From Ralstonia insidiosa (GTDB taxonomy: Bacteria; Pseudomonadota; Gammaproteobacteria; Burkholderiales; Burkholderiaceae): a stretch of 64,000 nucleotides of DNA. How positions within the stretch are numbered: position 1 is the first letter of the stretch; each line of letters begins with the position of its first letter. This document shows, one piece after another, positions 55,088 to 63,228 of this stretch. The stretch covers positions 2,356,001 through 2,420,000 of the forward strand of contig NZ_VZPV01000001.1 of the NCBI RefSeq assembly GCF_008801405.1. The letters run 5' to 3'. A program made the position numbers and the translations under genes. The notes under the pieces were generated by a model, which was not told the origin of the DNA, searched no databases, and saw only the letters and a list, made by a program, of their open reading frames with translations.

Positions 55088-56668
55088 TTAGATTTCTTCG
55101 TACAGCGGCAGCGTCAGGAATTCCGCAAAGTCTTCCGACGTCGACATCTGTTCGAAGATCACTGCTGCGCGGTCAAAGTGGCCCACCGCGCCCGTCTCCT
55201 TCACCTTGGCCAGCTCTTCCGGGATCAGCTTGCGCACGAGTTCAGCCGTAACCTTCGTGCCGTCTTCCAGCTTGCCCTTGGGCGAGCGGATCCACTGCCA
55301 CACTTGCGAGCGCGAGATCTCGGCCGTGGCAGCATCTTCCATCAGGTTGTGGATCGGCACGCAACCGTTGCCGGCCAGCCAGGCACCCAGGTAGTGGATG
55401 CCGACGTTGATGTTCATGCGCAGGCCGTGTTCCGTGATCGGCGTTTCCGGCTGGAAGTCCAGCAGCTGGGCGGCCGTCACTTCCACGTCCGGGCGTTGCT
55501 TCTCGAACTGGTTCAGCTTGTCGCCCAGCACGGCCACGAATTCCTTCATGGCTGGCTCGACCAGACCCGGGTGCGCCACCCAGCCACCATCGTAGCCGTC
55601 GGTCGCGTCGCGCTTCTTGTCGCCGATGATGCCGGCCATGGCGATGGCGTTCTTCTCCGGATCGTTCTTGATCGGGATCAGCGCGCTCATGCCGCCGATG
55701 GCGGGCGCGCCACGCTTGTGGCAGGTCTTGAGCAGCAGCAACGCGTAGGCGCGCATGAACGGCGAGGTCATCGTCACCTTGGCGCGGTCGGCCAGGCAGA
55801 AGTTCTTGTCGACCTTGAACTTCTTGATGCACGAGAAGATGTAGTCCCAACGGCCGGCGTTCAGGCCAGCGCTGTGCTCACGCAATTCGTACAGGATTTC
55901 TTCCATCTCGAACGCGGCGAGGATGGTTTCGATCAGCACGGTGGCCTTGATCGTGCCTTGCGGCAGGCCGATCTCGTTCTGGGCCATCACGAAGATGTCG
56001 TTCCACAGACGCGCTTCCAGATGGCTTTCCATCTTCGGCAGATAGAAGAACGGGCCGGCGCCGCGGGCGATCTGCTCCTTGGCGTTGTGGAACAGGAAGA
56101 GCGCGAAGTCGAAGATGCCGCCCGACACGCGTTCACCGTCGATCAGCACGTGCTTCTCGTCCAGGTGCCAGCCGCGCGGACGCACTTGCAGCGTGGCGAT
56201 CTTGTCGTTCAGCTTGTACGTCTTGCCGTTCTGCTCGAGCGTGAGCGTGCGGCGGATGGCGGCCTTCAGGTTGACCTGACCCTGGATCTGGTTGTGCCAG
56301 CTGGGCGAATTCGAATCCTCGAAGTCGGTCATGTAGCTGTCCGCGCCCGAGTTGAACGCGTTGATGACCATCTTGGCATCGACCGGGCCGGTGATCTCCA
56401 CACGGCGGCAGTGCAGCGCGGGCGGGATCGGGGCAACCTTCCAGTCGCCTTCACGGATGGCCTTCGTTTCGGCCAGGAAGTCCGGGCGCTCACCGGCGTC
56501 CAGGCGCTTGGCGCGCTCAACGCGGGCAGCCAGCAGCTCTTTGCGACGCGGCTGGAAGGCACGGTGCAGCTTGGCAACCAGCGCCAGTGCTTCGGGGGTC
56601 AGAATGTCTTCGTAGGCCGGCAGGATTTCGGCCTTGATCTCCATGCCTTGGGGCAGCGTGAGCGCCAT
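55088..56668 (-). CDS. aceB: Malate synthase A
   Basis: Condenses glyoxylate and acetyl-CoA to malate, the second glyoxylate-shunt enzyme. The protein has 526 residues, the A-type length. Conserved parts: ADSYMTDFEDSNSPSWHNQIQGQVNL, the catalytic region VLIETILAAFEMEEILYELREHSAGLNAGRWDYIFS, and the C-terminal signature MEDAATAEISRSQVWQWI with the catalytic Asp. It lies between the AtaL-like gene and the haloacid dehalogenase. aceA is at the far right of the window on the same strand, about 7 kb upstream. Confidence 0.97.
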   Translation of the reverse strand: MALTLPQGMEIKAEILPAYEDILTPEALALVAKLHRAFQPRRKELLAARVERAKRLDAGERPDFLAETKAIREGDWKVAPIPPALHCRRVEITGPVDAKMVINAFNSGADSYMTDFEDSNSPSWHNQIQGQVNLKAAIRRTLTLEQNGKTYKLNDKIATLQVRPRGWHLDEKHVLIDGERVSGGIFDFALFLFHNAKEQIARGAGPFFYLPKMESHLEARLWNDIFVMAQNEIGLPQGTIKATVLIETILAAFEMEEILYELREHSAGLNAGRWDYIFSCIKKFKVDKNFCLADRAKVTMTSPFMRAYALLLLKTCHKRGAPAIGGMSALIPIKNDPEKNAIAMAGIIGDKKRDATDGYDGGWVAHPGLVEPAMKEFVAVLGDKLNQFEKQRPDVEVTAAQLLDFQPETPITEHGLRMNINVGIHYLGAWLAGNGCVPIHNLMEDAATAEISRSQVWQWIRSPKGKLEDGTKVTAELVRKLIPEELAKVKETGAVGHFDRAAVIFEQMSTSEDFAEFLTLPLYEEI

Positions 56669-56736
56669 GGTGTTCTCCAGAGGATGTGTGAGGGTTGAAC
56701 GGGTTCGGTCCTATGACTGGGCCGATTGGAAAATCC

Positions 56737-57435
56737 TTACGTCGCTTGTGTTGCCTGCACGAACTGCAGCAGATCGCGCATGTCGTGGCCAGCCGCGGTG
56801 GGCGCCACGTCGAGCGCCTCGGGCGGATGCCCCAGGCGGTTGATCCAGAACGTTGTGAAGCCATACCACGTCGCGCCGCAGGCATCCCAGCCGTTGGACG
56901 AGACGAACAGAATCTTTTCGGCCGGCACGCCAAAAGCCTGCGGTGCCAATGCGTACGCTTGCGGAGCGGTCTTGTAGAGCTTCACCGCATCGACCGACAG
57001 CACGTGGTCGAACAGGCCTGACATACCCGCGCTCTTGACGGCGATGTCCAGCATCTGCGGATTGCCGTTGGAGAGGATGCCCAGCGGCAACCCCATCTCG
57101 CGCAGGCGGCGCAGCGCAGGCACGTTCTCGGGAAACGCCGACAGGCACGCATATTCGCGCATCAGCGTGGCTTCGTCGTGGGAGGAAAGTTCTACGCCCA
57201 GGCGTGCCGCTGCGTAGCGCAGCGCATCAACGGTGATGTCCCAGAACGGCTTGTAGTGCTCGCCCGAGGGGCCGGCCAGCGAGCGGATGCGCGTGTAGTC
57301 GATCTGTTTGTCGCGCCAGAGCACCGACAGTGCCTCGCCCTTGCCGGCAAAGAGTTGCTCGGCGCGCGCAGCCACGGAATACACGTCAAACAACGTGCCA
57401 TAGGCGTCGAAGACCACCGCGCGAATCGAACTCAT
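56737..57435 (-). CDS. Haloacid dehalogenase, type II
   Basis: HAD-superfamily hydrolase of the L-2-haloacid dehalogenase group. The ATG at 57433-57435 gives 232 residues. Nucleophile Asp in VVFDAYGTLFDVYS (residue 10), with Ser/Thr motif II LGILSNGNPQML, Lys in YKTAPQAYALAPQAFG, and acidic motif IV LFVSSNGWDACGATWYGF (the SSNxWD signature of dehalogenases). The aromatic pocket (WDITVDALRYA) fits. True activity on haloacids is not assured. It lies 68 bases upstream of aceB on the same strand. Confidence 0.92.
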   Translation of the reverse strand: MSSIRAVVFDAYGTLFDVYSVAARAEQLFAGKGEALSVLWRDKQIDYTRIRSLAGPSGEHYKPFWDITVDALRYAAARLGVELSSHDEATLMREYACLSAFPENVPALRRLREMGLPLGILSNGNPQMLDIAVKSAGMSGLFDHVLSVDAVKLYKTAPQAYALAPQAFGVPAEKILFVSSNGWDACGATWYGFTTFWINRLGHPPEALDVAPTAAGHDMRDLLQFVQATQAT

Positions 57436-57669
57436 AGACAAGCCCCACGAAGCTCCACGTAACCGAAGGTCGTGCGCTCTGCTTGCTCTCGCGTGTTCCA
57501 TCCAGCAGAACGCCTCTCCGACCTTCGCAACGAGGGCCATTGTAGAAAAGGTGACGCACCGCACAAAGACGGCAATGGTCACTTGATCTTTAACTTTTAC
57601 CATCGGAATGACGAGTGATAACCTTTATATTCGTCACAATCCCGCGCTTTCCGATACATTCCAAACCCT

Positions 57670-58446
57670 ATGTCTCTGTGGGCCCAATTCTGGTCGATTG
57701 CACAGTTCGTGCCGGTCGCAAAACTGATGCTGTACGCCGCACTGGCGCTGCTGGCCGGTCTGACGCTGGGCGTCATGGCGGCATGGGGGCTGCATCGTGC
57801 CGGGCTGCTGCGCCGGCGCACTCGGATCGGGCGTTGGGTGGCACGCCTGTATTTCCTGTATCTGCCCGTCGTGCTGGCCATCTGCGCGATGCAGGCCGCA
57901 TTGGCCGTGTGCGTGGAAGGCACATTGGCCGAACACCTGAAGACCGCTCGCCCCGTCATCCGGACATTGACGCAGCAGACGCTCGGCGCGATGCAGGTGC
58001 AACTGCAATCGCTGCTTGAACAGCATCCGCAGTTGTCTACGGTTTCCATTGAGCATGTGGTGGACGCCGCCGTTGACCGAGCCGCGCAGGCGCCCGAAGC
58101 CATGGGGAATGGCGCGCTGCGGCAACTGGCTGCGGCGGGTGCCGCGCTGCTGGGGGCCCACGCGTTTCGCGAAACGATCAAGGACGTGCTGGTGGAGCGC
58201 GTGCACAAACTCGCGCATATCGATGCACAAACCACGCGCATTGCGCTGCGCCAATCCTTGGCATCGCTGGCCGACGGCGAATTCGTGGCGAGTATCCTGG
58301 CCGAGCGGATACGTGCATTCTTCATCGCGCTGTATCGCGGTATCGGGTTGCACTGCCTCTTTTGGCTGGCCCTGGCGGCACTAGAAATCGGTCTTGCGCA
58401 ATGGCGCTTGCGCCGGACATCGACATCGGCGGAACTCCCCGCCTAA
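57670..58446 (+). CDS. Membrane protein of unknown function
   Basis: I do not recognise a family. The 258 residues have two hydrophobic segments near the N-terminus (AKLMLYAALALLAGLTLGVMAA at about 17-38 and YFLYLPVVLAICAMQAALAV at about 60-79), a soluble helical middle (80-215) and a third C-terminal hydrophobic segment (GIGLHCLFWLALAALEIGLAQ). It is divergent from the dehalogenase and is followed 16 bases later by the LysR gene. It may share a transcript with it. Composition matches the neighbours. Confidence 0.75.
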   Translation: MSLWAQFWSIAQFVPVAKLMLYAALALLAGLTLGVMAAWGLHRAGLLRRRTRIGRWVARLYFLYLPVVLAICAMQAALAVCVEGTLAEHLKTARPVIRTLTQQTLGAMQVQLQSLLEQHPQLSTVSIEHVVDAAVDRAAQAPEAMGNGALRQLAAAGAALLGAHAFRETIKDVLVERVHKLAHIDAQTTRIALRQSLASLADGEFVASILAERIRAFFIALYRGIGLHCLFWLALAALEIGLAQWRLRRTSTSAELPA

Positions 58447-58462
58447 CAGCGCTGGCATCAGA

Positions 58463-59392
58463 ATGGATCACTTCAAGCAACTCGAAACCTTTGTCGCGGT
58501 GGCCACGCGCGGCAGTTTGTCTTCTGCGGCTGCGGCCGAAGGTGTGGCACCGGCCATCATCGGGCGCCGCATCGACGCACTGGAAGAACGCCTGGGTGTG
58601 AAGCTGCTGGTGCGCACCACGCGGCGCATCACCCTCACCTTCGAGGGCTCGGCATTCCTGGAGGATTGCCAACGCATCCTCAACGACCTGCACAACGCCG
58701 AGGCCAGCGTCTCCGCTGGTGGCGTGAAGGCCAGTGGCCACCTGCGCATCACGGCCCCGGCCGGCTTCGGCCGCCGCCATGTCGCGCCGATGGTGCCGGA
58801 CTTCATCGAGGCCCACCCAGATGTGTCGATGACGCTGGACCTGGGCGACCGCGTGGTTGACCTCGTCAACGAAGGGTTCGACTGCGCGATCCGCCTGGGT
58901 GATCTGCCGGATTCGAGCCTGGTATCGATCCGCCTGTGGGAGAACCGCCGCGTCGTGGTGGCCGCGCCCGCCTATCTGGAGCGCCATGGCGTGCCAACCC
59001 AGGTGGAGCAACTCTCGGGCCACAACTGCCTGGCCTTTGGCGCCAGCGCCAACGTGCAGCGCGGCTGGGTCTTCCAACAAGGCGGCAAGACCGTCACCGT
59101 GAAGGTATCGGGCACGATGGAATGCACCGACGGCGCCGTGCTGCGCGAGTGGTGCTTGCAGGGCTACGGCCTGGCGTGGCGCTCGTGGTGGGAGGTCGGC
59201 CACGACATCGCCACGGGCAAGCTGGTGACAGTGTTGGATGCGTTCGAAGCGCCGCCGATTGGCATCCACGCCGTGTTTCCGCAACGCAAGCATCTGCCCC
59301 TGCGCGTGCGGCTCTTCATCGATTTCCTCAAGAACACCTACGGCAACCCGGCCTACTGGCGCCGGGCCGACGCCCTCATCGGGATGGACTAG
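58463..59392 (+). CDS. LysR-family transcriptional regulator
   Basis: The protein has 309 residues. The N-terminal HTH is FKQLETFVAVATRGSLSSAAAAEGVAPAIIGRRIDALEERLGVKLL, the LysR wHTH. The effector domain is of the substrate-binding type (GHLRITAPAGFGRRHVAPMVPDFIEAHPDVSMTLDLGDRVVDLVNEGFDCAIRLGDL), characteristic of the large CrgA/AaeR-like subgroup. Its target is not evident: the nearest divergent partner is the dehalogenase beyond the membrane-protein gene, and the usp gene lies 78 bases downstream on the same strand. Confidence 0.92.
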   Translation: MDHFKQLETFVAVATRGSLSSAAAAEGVAPAIIGRRIDALEERLGVKLLVRTTRRITLTFEGSAFLEDCQRILNDLHNAEASVSAGGVKASGHLRITAPAGFGRRHVAPMVPDFIEAHPDVSMTLDLGDRVVDLVNEGFDCAIRLGDLPDSSLVSIRLWENRRVVVAAPAYLERHGVPTQVEQLSGHNCLAFGASANVQRGWVFQQGGKTVTVKVSGTMECTDGAVLREWCLQGYGLAWRSWWEVGHDIATGKLVTVLDAFEAPPIGIHAVFPQRKHLPLRVRLFIDFLKNTYGNPAYWRRADALIGMD

Positions 59393-59470
59393 CGATCACT
59401 CCGGATGGGTGGAACATTGCACGCGGCCTACAATCAAAACAACGCGTATCCACCCAACCAAGGAGGCCGC

Positions 59471-59905
59471 ATGTTCCAGCACATCCTCATCCCGACCGAT
59501 GGTTCCGAGCTGTCGCGTAAGGCGGTGGCGGGCGCGCTCGACTTTGCCAAGACACTCGGCGCGCGCCTGACGGCCTACACGTGCCTGGAGGAATACCCTT
59601 ACACGCCCTTCTCCGAAATCGTTGTGGAGACCCCTCAGGCCTTCAAGGAGCGCGTTGAAGCCCAGGCGCGCGTGGTGCTCAAGGACGTGGAAGACGCTGC
59701 CCGCAGCGCCGGCATCACCTGCGATACCGACATGAGCTGCTTTGCGGTGCCCTACATGGGCATCATCGATGCGGCAGAACGTCACGGCTGTGACGTCATC
59801 TTCATGGCCTCGCACGGCCGGCGCGGACTGGCCGGGCTGCTGCTCGGCAGCGAGACGCAGAAGGTGCTCACGCACACCGAAATCCCCGTGATTGTCTATC
59901 GCTGA
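59471..59905 (+). CDS. Universal stress protein (UspA family)
   Basis: The protein has 144 residues with the start preceded by AGGAGG. N-terminal strand and loop: HILIPTDGSELSRKAVAGALDFAKTLGARLTAY. The C-terminal ATP-binding pattern G2xG9xG(S/T) appears as ASHGRRGLAGLLLGSETQKVLTHTEIPVIVYR, so this is likely an ATP-binding member. Family members respond to starvation and stress. A terminator follows. Confidence 0.95.
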   Translation: MFQHILIPTDGSELSRKAVAGALDFAKTLGARLTAYTCLEEYPYTPFSEIVVETPQAFKERVEAQARVVLKDVEDAARSAGITCDTDMSCFAVPYMGIIDAAERHGCDVIFMASHGRRGLAGLLLGSETQKVLTHTEIPVIVYR

Positions 59906-59940
59906 GCCGCCTCCAGAAGACCAGACTCCTTCGACACGCA

Positions 59941-59969
59941 GCCGCCCCTGACCGGGCGGCTTTCTTTTT
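59941..59969 (+). terminator. Intrinsic terminator after usp gene
   Basis: GCCGCCC (59941-59947) pairs with GGGCGGC (59954-59960) around a 6-base loop, followed by TTTCTTTTT. It is 35 bases after the usp stop codon. Confidence 0.85.
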
Positions 59970-60003
59970 GCCCTTGACTCTTGGCTTGTTGATGCATACA
60001 ACT

Positions 60004-60047
60004 TTGTACACAAAACTAAATAATCTTGTGCACAAGTTTGCGCACAA
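60004..60047 (+). promoter_or_regulatory. Three TTGTNCACAA-like sites upstream of the NCS1 permease gene
   Basis: TTGTACACAA (60004-60013), CTTGTGCACAAG (perfect 12-bp palindrome, 60025-60036) and TTGCGCACAA (60038-60047) lie 56-99 bases before the permease ATG. Centres are 22 and 12 bases apart. The form suits a GntR/FCD dimer, and such a gene closes this cluster. Binding by that protein is inference. Confidence 0.6.
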
Positions 60048-60102
60048 TGACCGCACGGCCTGAACTCGACTTCCTGCCGGCATCAACCAAGGAGAAGACA
60101 GA

Positions 60103-61593
60103 ATGACCACCACCACCGCTTCGGCGGCACCGGCGGATGATCCGCCGCACGCGCATTCCAACGTCGTCATCAAACCGCAGTACGACCCACGGCTCACCAA
60201 CGAAGACCTTGCGCCGCTGCGCAAGCAAACCTGGGGCACCTACAACATCTTCGCGTTCTGGATGTCGGACGTGCACAGCGTGGGCGGCTACCTGACGGCG
60301 GCGAGCCTGTTCTCGCTCGGCCTGTCGAGCTTGCAGGTGCTGTTTGCGCTGCTGGTGGGCATCCTGATCGTGCAGGTCTTCTGCAACCTCGTCGCCAAAC
60401 CCAGCCAGGCGACCGGCACGCCATATCCGGTGATCTGCCGGGCCTCGTTCGGGGTGCTGGGTGCCAACATTCCGGCCATTATCCGTGGCCTGATCGCGGT
60501 GGCGTGGTACGGCATCCAGACCTATCTGGCCTCGCATGCCTTCCTAATCGTCGCGCTGAAATTCATGCCGGAACTCGCGCCGTACGCAGACTTGCAACAG
60601 CATGGCTTTGTCGGCCTGTCCACGCTGGGCTGGGCGGCCTTCATGACGCTGTGGGTCCTGCAAGCGTTCGTGTTCTGGCACGGCATGGAATCGATCCGCA
60701 AGTTCATCGACTGGGCCGGCCCGGCGGTGTACGTGGTGATGATCGCGCTGGCCGTGTGGCTCGTACACAAGGCGGGTTGGGAGAACATCAACTTCACGCT
60801 CTCCTTCCTCAAGTACGAAGGCTGGGATGCCGTGCCCGTCATGCTGGGCGGGATCGCGCTGGTGGTGTCGTACTTCTCGGGGCCGATGCTCAACTTTGGC
60901 GACTTCTCGCGCTACGGCAAGGACTTCGGCTCGGTCAAGCGCGGCAACTTCTGGGGCTTGCCGGTCAACTTCCTCGGCTTTGCGCTGCTGGTGGTCATCA
61001 CCACCTCTGCCACGCTGCCGGTGTTTGGCCAGTTGATCTCCGACCCGGTGGAAGTCATCTCCCGCATCGACAACACGACGGCAGTGGTGATCGGCGCGCT
61101 GACCTTCATGATTGCCACCATCGGCATCAACATCGTCGCCAACTTCGTCTCACCTGCGTTCGATTTCTCCAACGTGGCGCCGCAGCACATCAGCTGGCGC
61201 ACGGGCGGCATGATCGCGGCGGTGGCATCGATCTTCATCACGCCCTGGAACCTCTACAACAACCCTGAGGTGATCCACTACACCATCGACGTGCTGGGCG
61301 CCTTCATCGGCCCGCTGTTCGGCATCCTGATTGCGGACTACTACTTCGTGCGCCGCCAGCAGATCAACGTGGATGATCTCTACTCGATGCGCCCGACGGG
61401 CAGCTACTGGTTCCGCAACGGCTACAACCCGGCAGCCGTCTGGACGATGATCCCGTCCGCGTTGATCCCGATGGCCTGCGTGGTATTCGAGCGCCTGCAA
61501 TGGCTGGCCAACTACAGCTGGTTCATCGGCGTGGGCATCGCACTGGTGCTCTACACCGTGCTGAGCCGCAAGCAACTCGCCGCCGCCCGTTGA
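60103..61593 (+). CDS. NCS1-family nucleobase/hydantoin/allantoin permease
   Basis: Cation-coupled transporter with about twelve membrane segments, 496 residues. The N-terminal soluble tail ends at TNEDLAPLRKQTWGTYNIFAFWMSDVHSVGGYLTAASLF, the NCS1 start. Other family regions: CRASFGVLGANIPAIIRGLIAVAWYGIQTYLAS and YFSGPMLNFGDFSRYGKDFGSVKRGNFWGLPVNF. Known substrates include allantoin, hydantoins, uracil, cytosine. Context (racemase next) points to a hydantoin or allantoin. It starts at ATG 60103 with AAGGAG 9 bases upstream. Confidence 0.93.
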   Translation: MTTTTASAAPADDPPHAHSNVVIKPQYDPRLTNEDLAPLRKQTWGTYNIFAFWMSDVHSVGGYLTAASLFSLGLSSLQVLFALLVGILIVQVFCNLVAKPSQATGTPYPVICRASFGVLGANIPAIIRGLIAVAWYGIQTYLASHAFLIVALKFMPELAPYADLQQHGFVGLSTLGWAAFMTLWVLQAFVFWHGMESIRKFIDWAGPAVYVVMIALAVWLVHKAGWENINFTLSFLKYEGWDAVPVMLGGIALVVSYFSGPMLNFGDFSRYGKDFGSVKRGNFWGLPVNFLGFALLVVITTSATLPVFGQLISDPVEVISRIDNTTAVVIGALTFMIATIGINIVANFVSPAFDFSNVAPQHISWRTGGMIAAVASIFITPWNLYNNPEVIHYTIDVLGAFIGPLFGILIADYYFVRRQQINVDDLYSMRPTGSYWFRNGYNPAAVWTMIPSALIPMACVVFERLQWLANYSWFIGVGIALVLYTVLSRKQLAAAR

Positions 61594-61627
61594 CCCTGAC
61601 GCCCCTGACGACTTACGACGCACGAAC

Positions 61628-62362
61628 ATGGACATCCGCATCATCAACCCCAACACGACCGCCAGCATGACCGCGCTGATCGGCCGCTGCGCACAGGCGG
61701 CGGCCGCATCGGGCACACGCATCACGGCGGTCAGCCCGAAGATGGGCCCGGCTTCCATCGAGAGCCACTACGACGAAGCCCTCTCCGTGCCCGGCATCCT
61801 GGAAGAAATCCGCCACGGCGAGCGCGATGGCGCTGATGCGTACGTCATTGCCTGCTTTGGCGATCCGGGCCTCTATGCGGCTCGCGAGCTGGCGCATGGC
61901 CCCGTCATCGGCATTGCAGAAGCGGCCATGCACATGGCCAGCCTGATCGGCAACAGCTTCAGCGTGGTGACGACGCTGGAACGTACTGTCGGCATGGCCT
62001 GGCACTTGGCCGAGCGCTACGGCATGCGCCATGCCTGCCGCAACGTCCACGCGAGTGACCTGCCGGTGCTGGATCTGGAAAAGCCGGGTTCCAATGCGCG
62101 CGGCATCATCCTGCAAGCCTGCCGCGACGCACTGGCGCAAGACCGCAGCGACTGCATCGTGCTCGGCTGCGCCGGCATGGCCGACCTGTGTGAAGACCTG
62201 AGCGCTGAACTGGGCGTGCCCGTCATCGACGGCGTGGTGGCGGCGGTGAAATTGGTGGAGGCGCTGGTCGGCATGCGGCTATCGACCAGCAAGCGCGGCG
62301 ATTGGGCACGCCCGCTGCCCAAACCCTACACGGGGATGCTTGCACCGTTTGCATTAGCCTAG
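61628..62362 (+). CDS. Asp/Glu/hydantoin racemase family protein
   Basis: The protein has 244 residues. The start IRIINPNTTASMTALIG is the hydantoin/allantoin racemase signature. The two catalytic cysteines are expected in DAYVIACFGDPGLYAARELA (first) and DCIVLGCAGMADLCEDLSAELGVPVIDGV (second). Preceding gene is the NCS1 permease, 34 bases away. Reaction assigned: racemisation of a 5-substituted hydantoin or allantoin. No hydantoinase or carbamoylase is in the window. Confidence 0.92.
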   Translation: MDIRIINPNTTASMTALIGRCAQAAAASGTRITAVSPKMGPASIESHYDEALSVPGILEEIRHGERDGADAYVIACFGDPGLYAARELAHGPVIGIAEAAMHMASLIGNSFSVVTTLERTVGMAWHLAERYGMRHACRNVHASDLPVLDLEKPGSNARGIILQACRDALAQDRSDCIVLGCAGMADLCEDLSAELGVPVIDGVVAAVKLVEALVGMRLSTSKRGDWARPLPKPYTGMLAPFALA

Positions 62363-62430
62363 CGCGGCACGGGAGGGTGCATTTGCTACCATGCATCCTT
62401 CCGCCTTTTTCCTCCGCTCTGTCACCCGCC

Positions 62431-63132
62431 ATGCCCGCATCCGAACGGGAAACCACCGACAGCCAGCCTGCTGCCGAACCGATCTACCAAGGCCTGCTGA
62501 CGGCCATCATGGAGCACCGCTTGGCCGCCGGCACCAAGCTGGTCGAAGAGCGGTTATGTGAAGCCACCGGTGCAGGCCGGCCGCGCATCCGCCAGGTGCT
62601 GGCGAGGCTGGCGCACGAGCAACTCGTGACGCTCGTACCCAACAAGGGTGCCTTCGTCGCGCAGCCGTCCGTAGAGGAGGCGCGCGACGTCTTCCAGACC
62701 CGCCGCATCATCGAACCCGAACTGGCCGCCATGCTGGCACGCGCATGCGGGCCGGCTCAGGCCAAGCGCCTGCGCGAACACATCGCTGCAGAGCATGCCG
62801 CACGCGAGCGTGGAGATCGTGCAGCCACCATCCGCCTCTCCGGCGAGTACCACGTGCTCATCGCCGAAATGGCCGGCAACCACGTCTTGGAGCGGCTGAT
62901 TCGCGAGACCGTCTCACGCACCTGCCTGATCATCACGCTGTACGACCGCCCCGGCCTGCCCGCCTGCCCCGAGCACGAGCATGACACCCTCACCGAGGCC
63001 ATTACCGCAGGCGATGCGGCACGCGCGCACGACCTGATGCGCGAGCATCTCGAGCACATCGAGCACTCGCTGGACCTGCACACCACGCCAACGTCGGCGC
63101 TGGATCTCGAATCGATTTTCAAGCGCGCATAA
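62431..63132 (+). CDS. GntR-family regulator, FadR/FCD subgroup
   Basis: The protein has 233 residues from ATG 62431. The winged HTH is in GLLTAIMEHRLAAGTKLVEERLCEATGAGRPRIRQVLARLAHEQLVTLVPNKGAFVAQ. The all-helical FCD ligand domain follows (VFQTRRIIEPELAAMLARA, with probable metal-binding residues in HVLIAEMAGNHVLERLIR and the late Asp/His region). It ends the permease-racemase cluster on the same strand and is its likely repressor. Confidence 0.93.
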   Translation: MPASERETTDSQPAAEPIYQGLLTAIMEHRLAAGTKLVEERLCEATGAGRPRIRQVLARLAHEQLVTLVPNKGAFVAQPSVEEARDVFQTRRIIEPELAAMLARACGPAQAKRLREHIAAEHAARERGDRAATIRLSGEYHVLIAEMAGNHVLERLIRETVSRTCLIITLYDRPGLPACPEHEHDTLTEAITAGDAARAHDLMREHLEHIEHSLDLHTTPTSALDLESIFKRA

Positions 63133-63163
63133 AAAAAACCGCGCCACTCACGGGACGCGGTTT
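63131..63163 (-). terminator. Intrinsic terminator of aceA
   Basis: On the minus strand AAACCGCG and CGCGGTTT pair over 8 bp across a 12-base loop, followed by eight T residues (plus-strand A 63131-63138). It lies about 65 bases after the aceA stop and overlaps the stop codon of the GntR gene on the other strand, so it may end both transcripts. Confidence 0.85.
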
Positions 63164-63228
63164 CGAGAGGCCGGCGCGTGGTCAGCGCGCTGGCCCAGGT
63201 GTCCTGGATGCCGGATGCGTCGGCAAAC

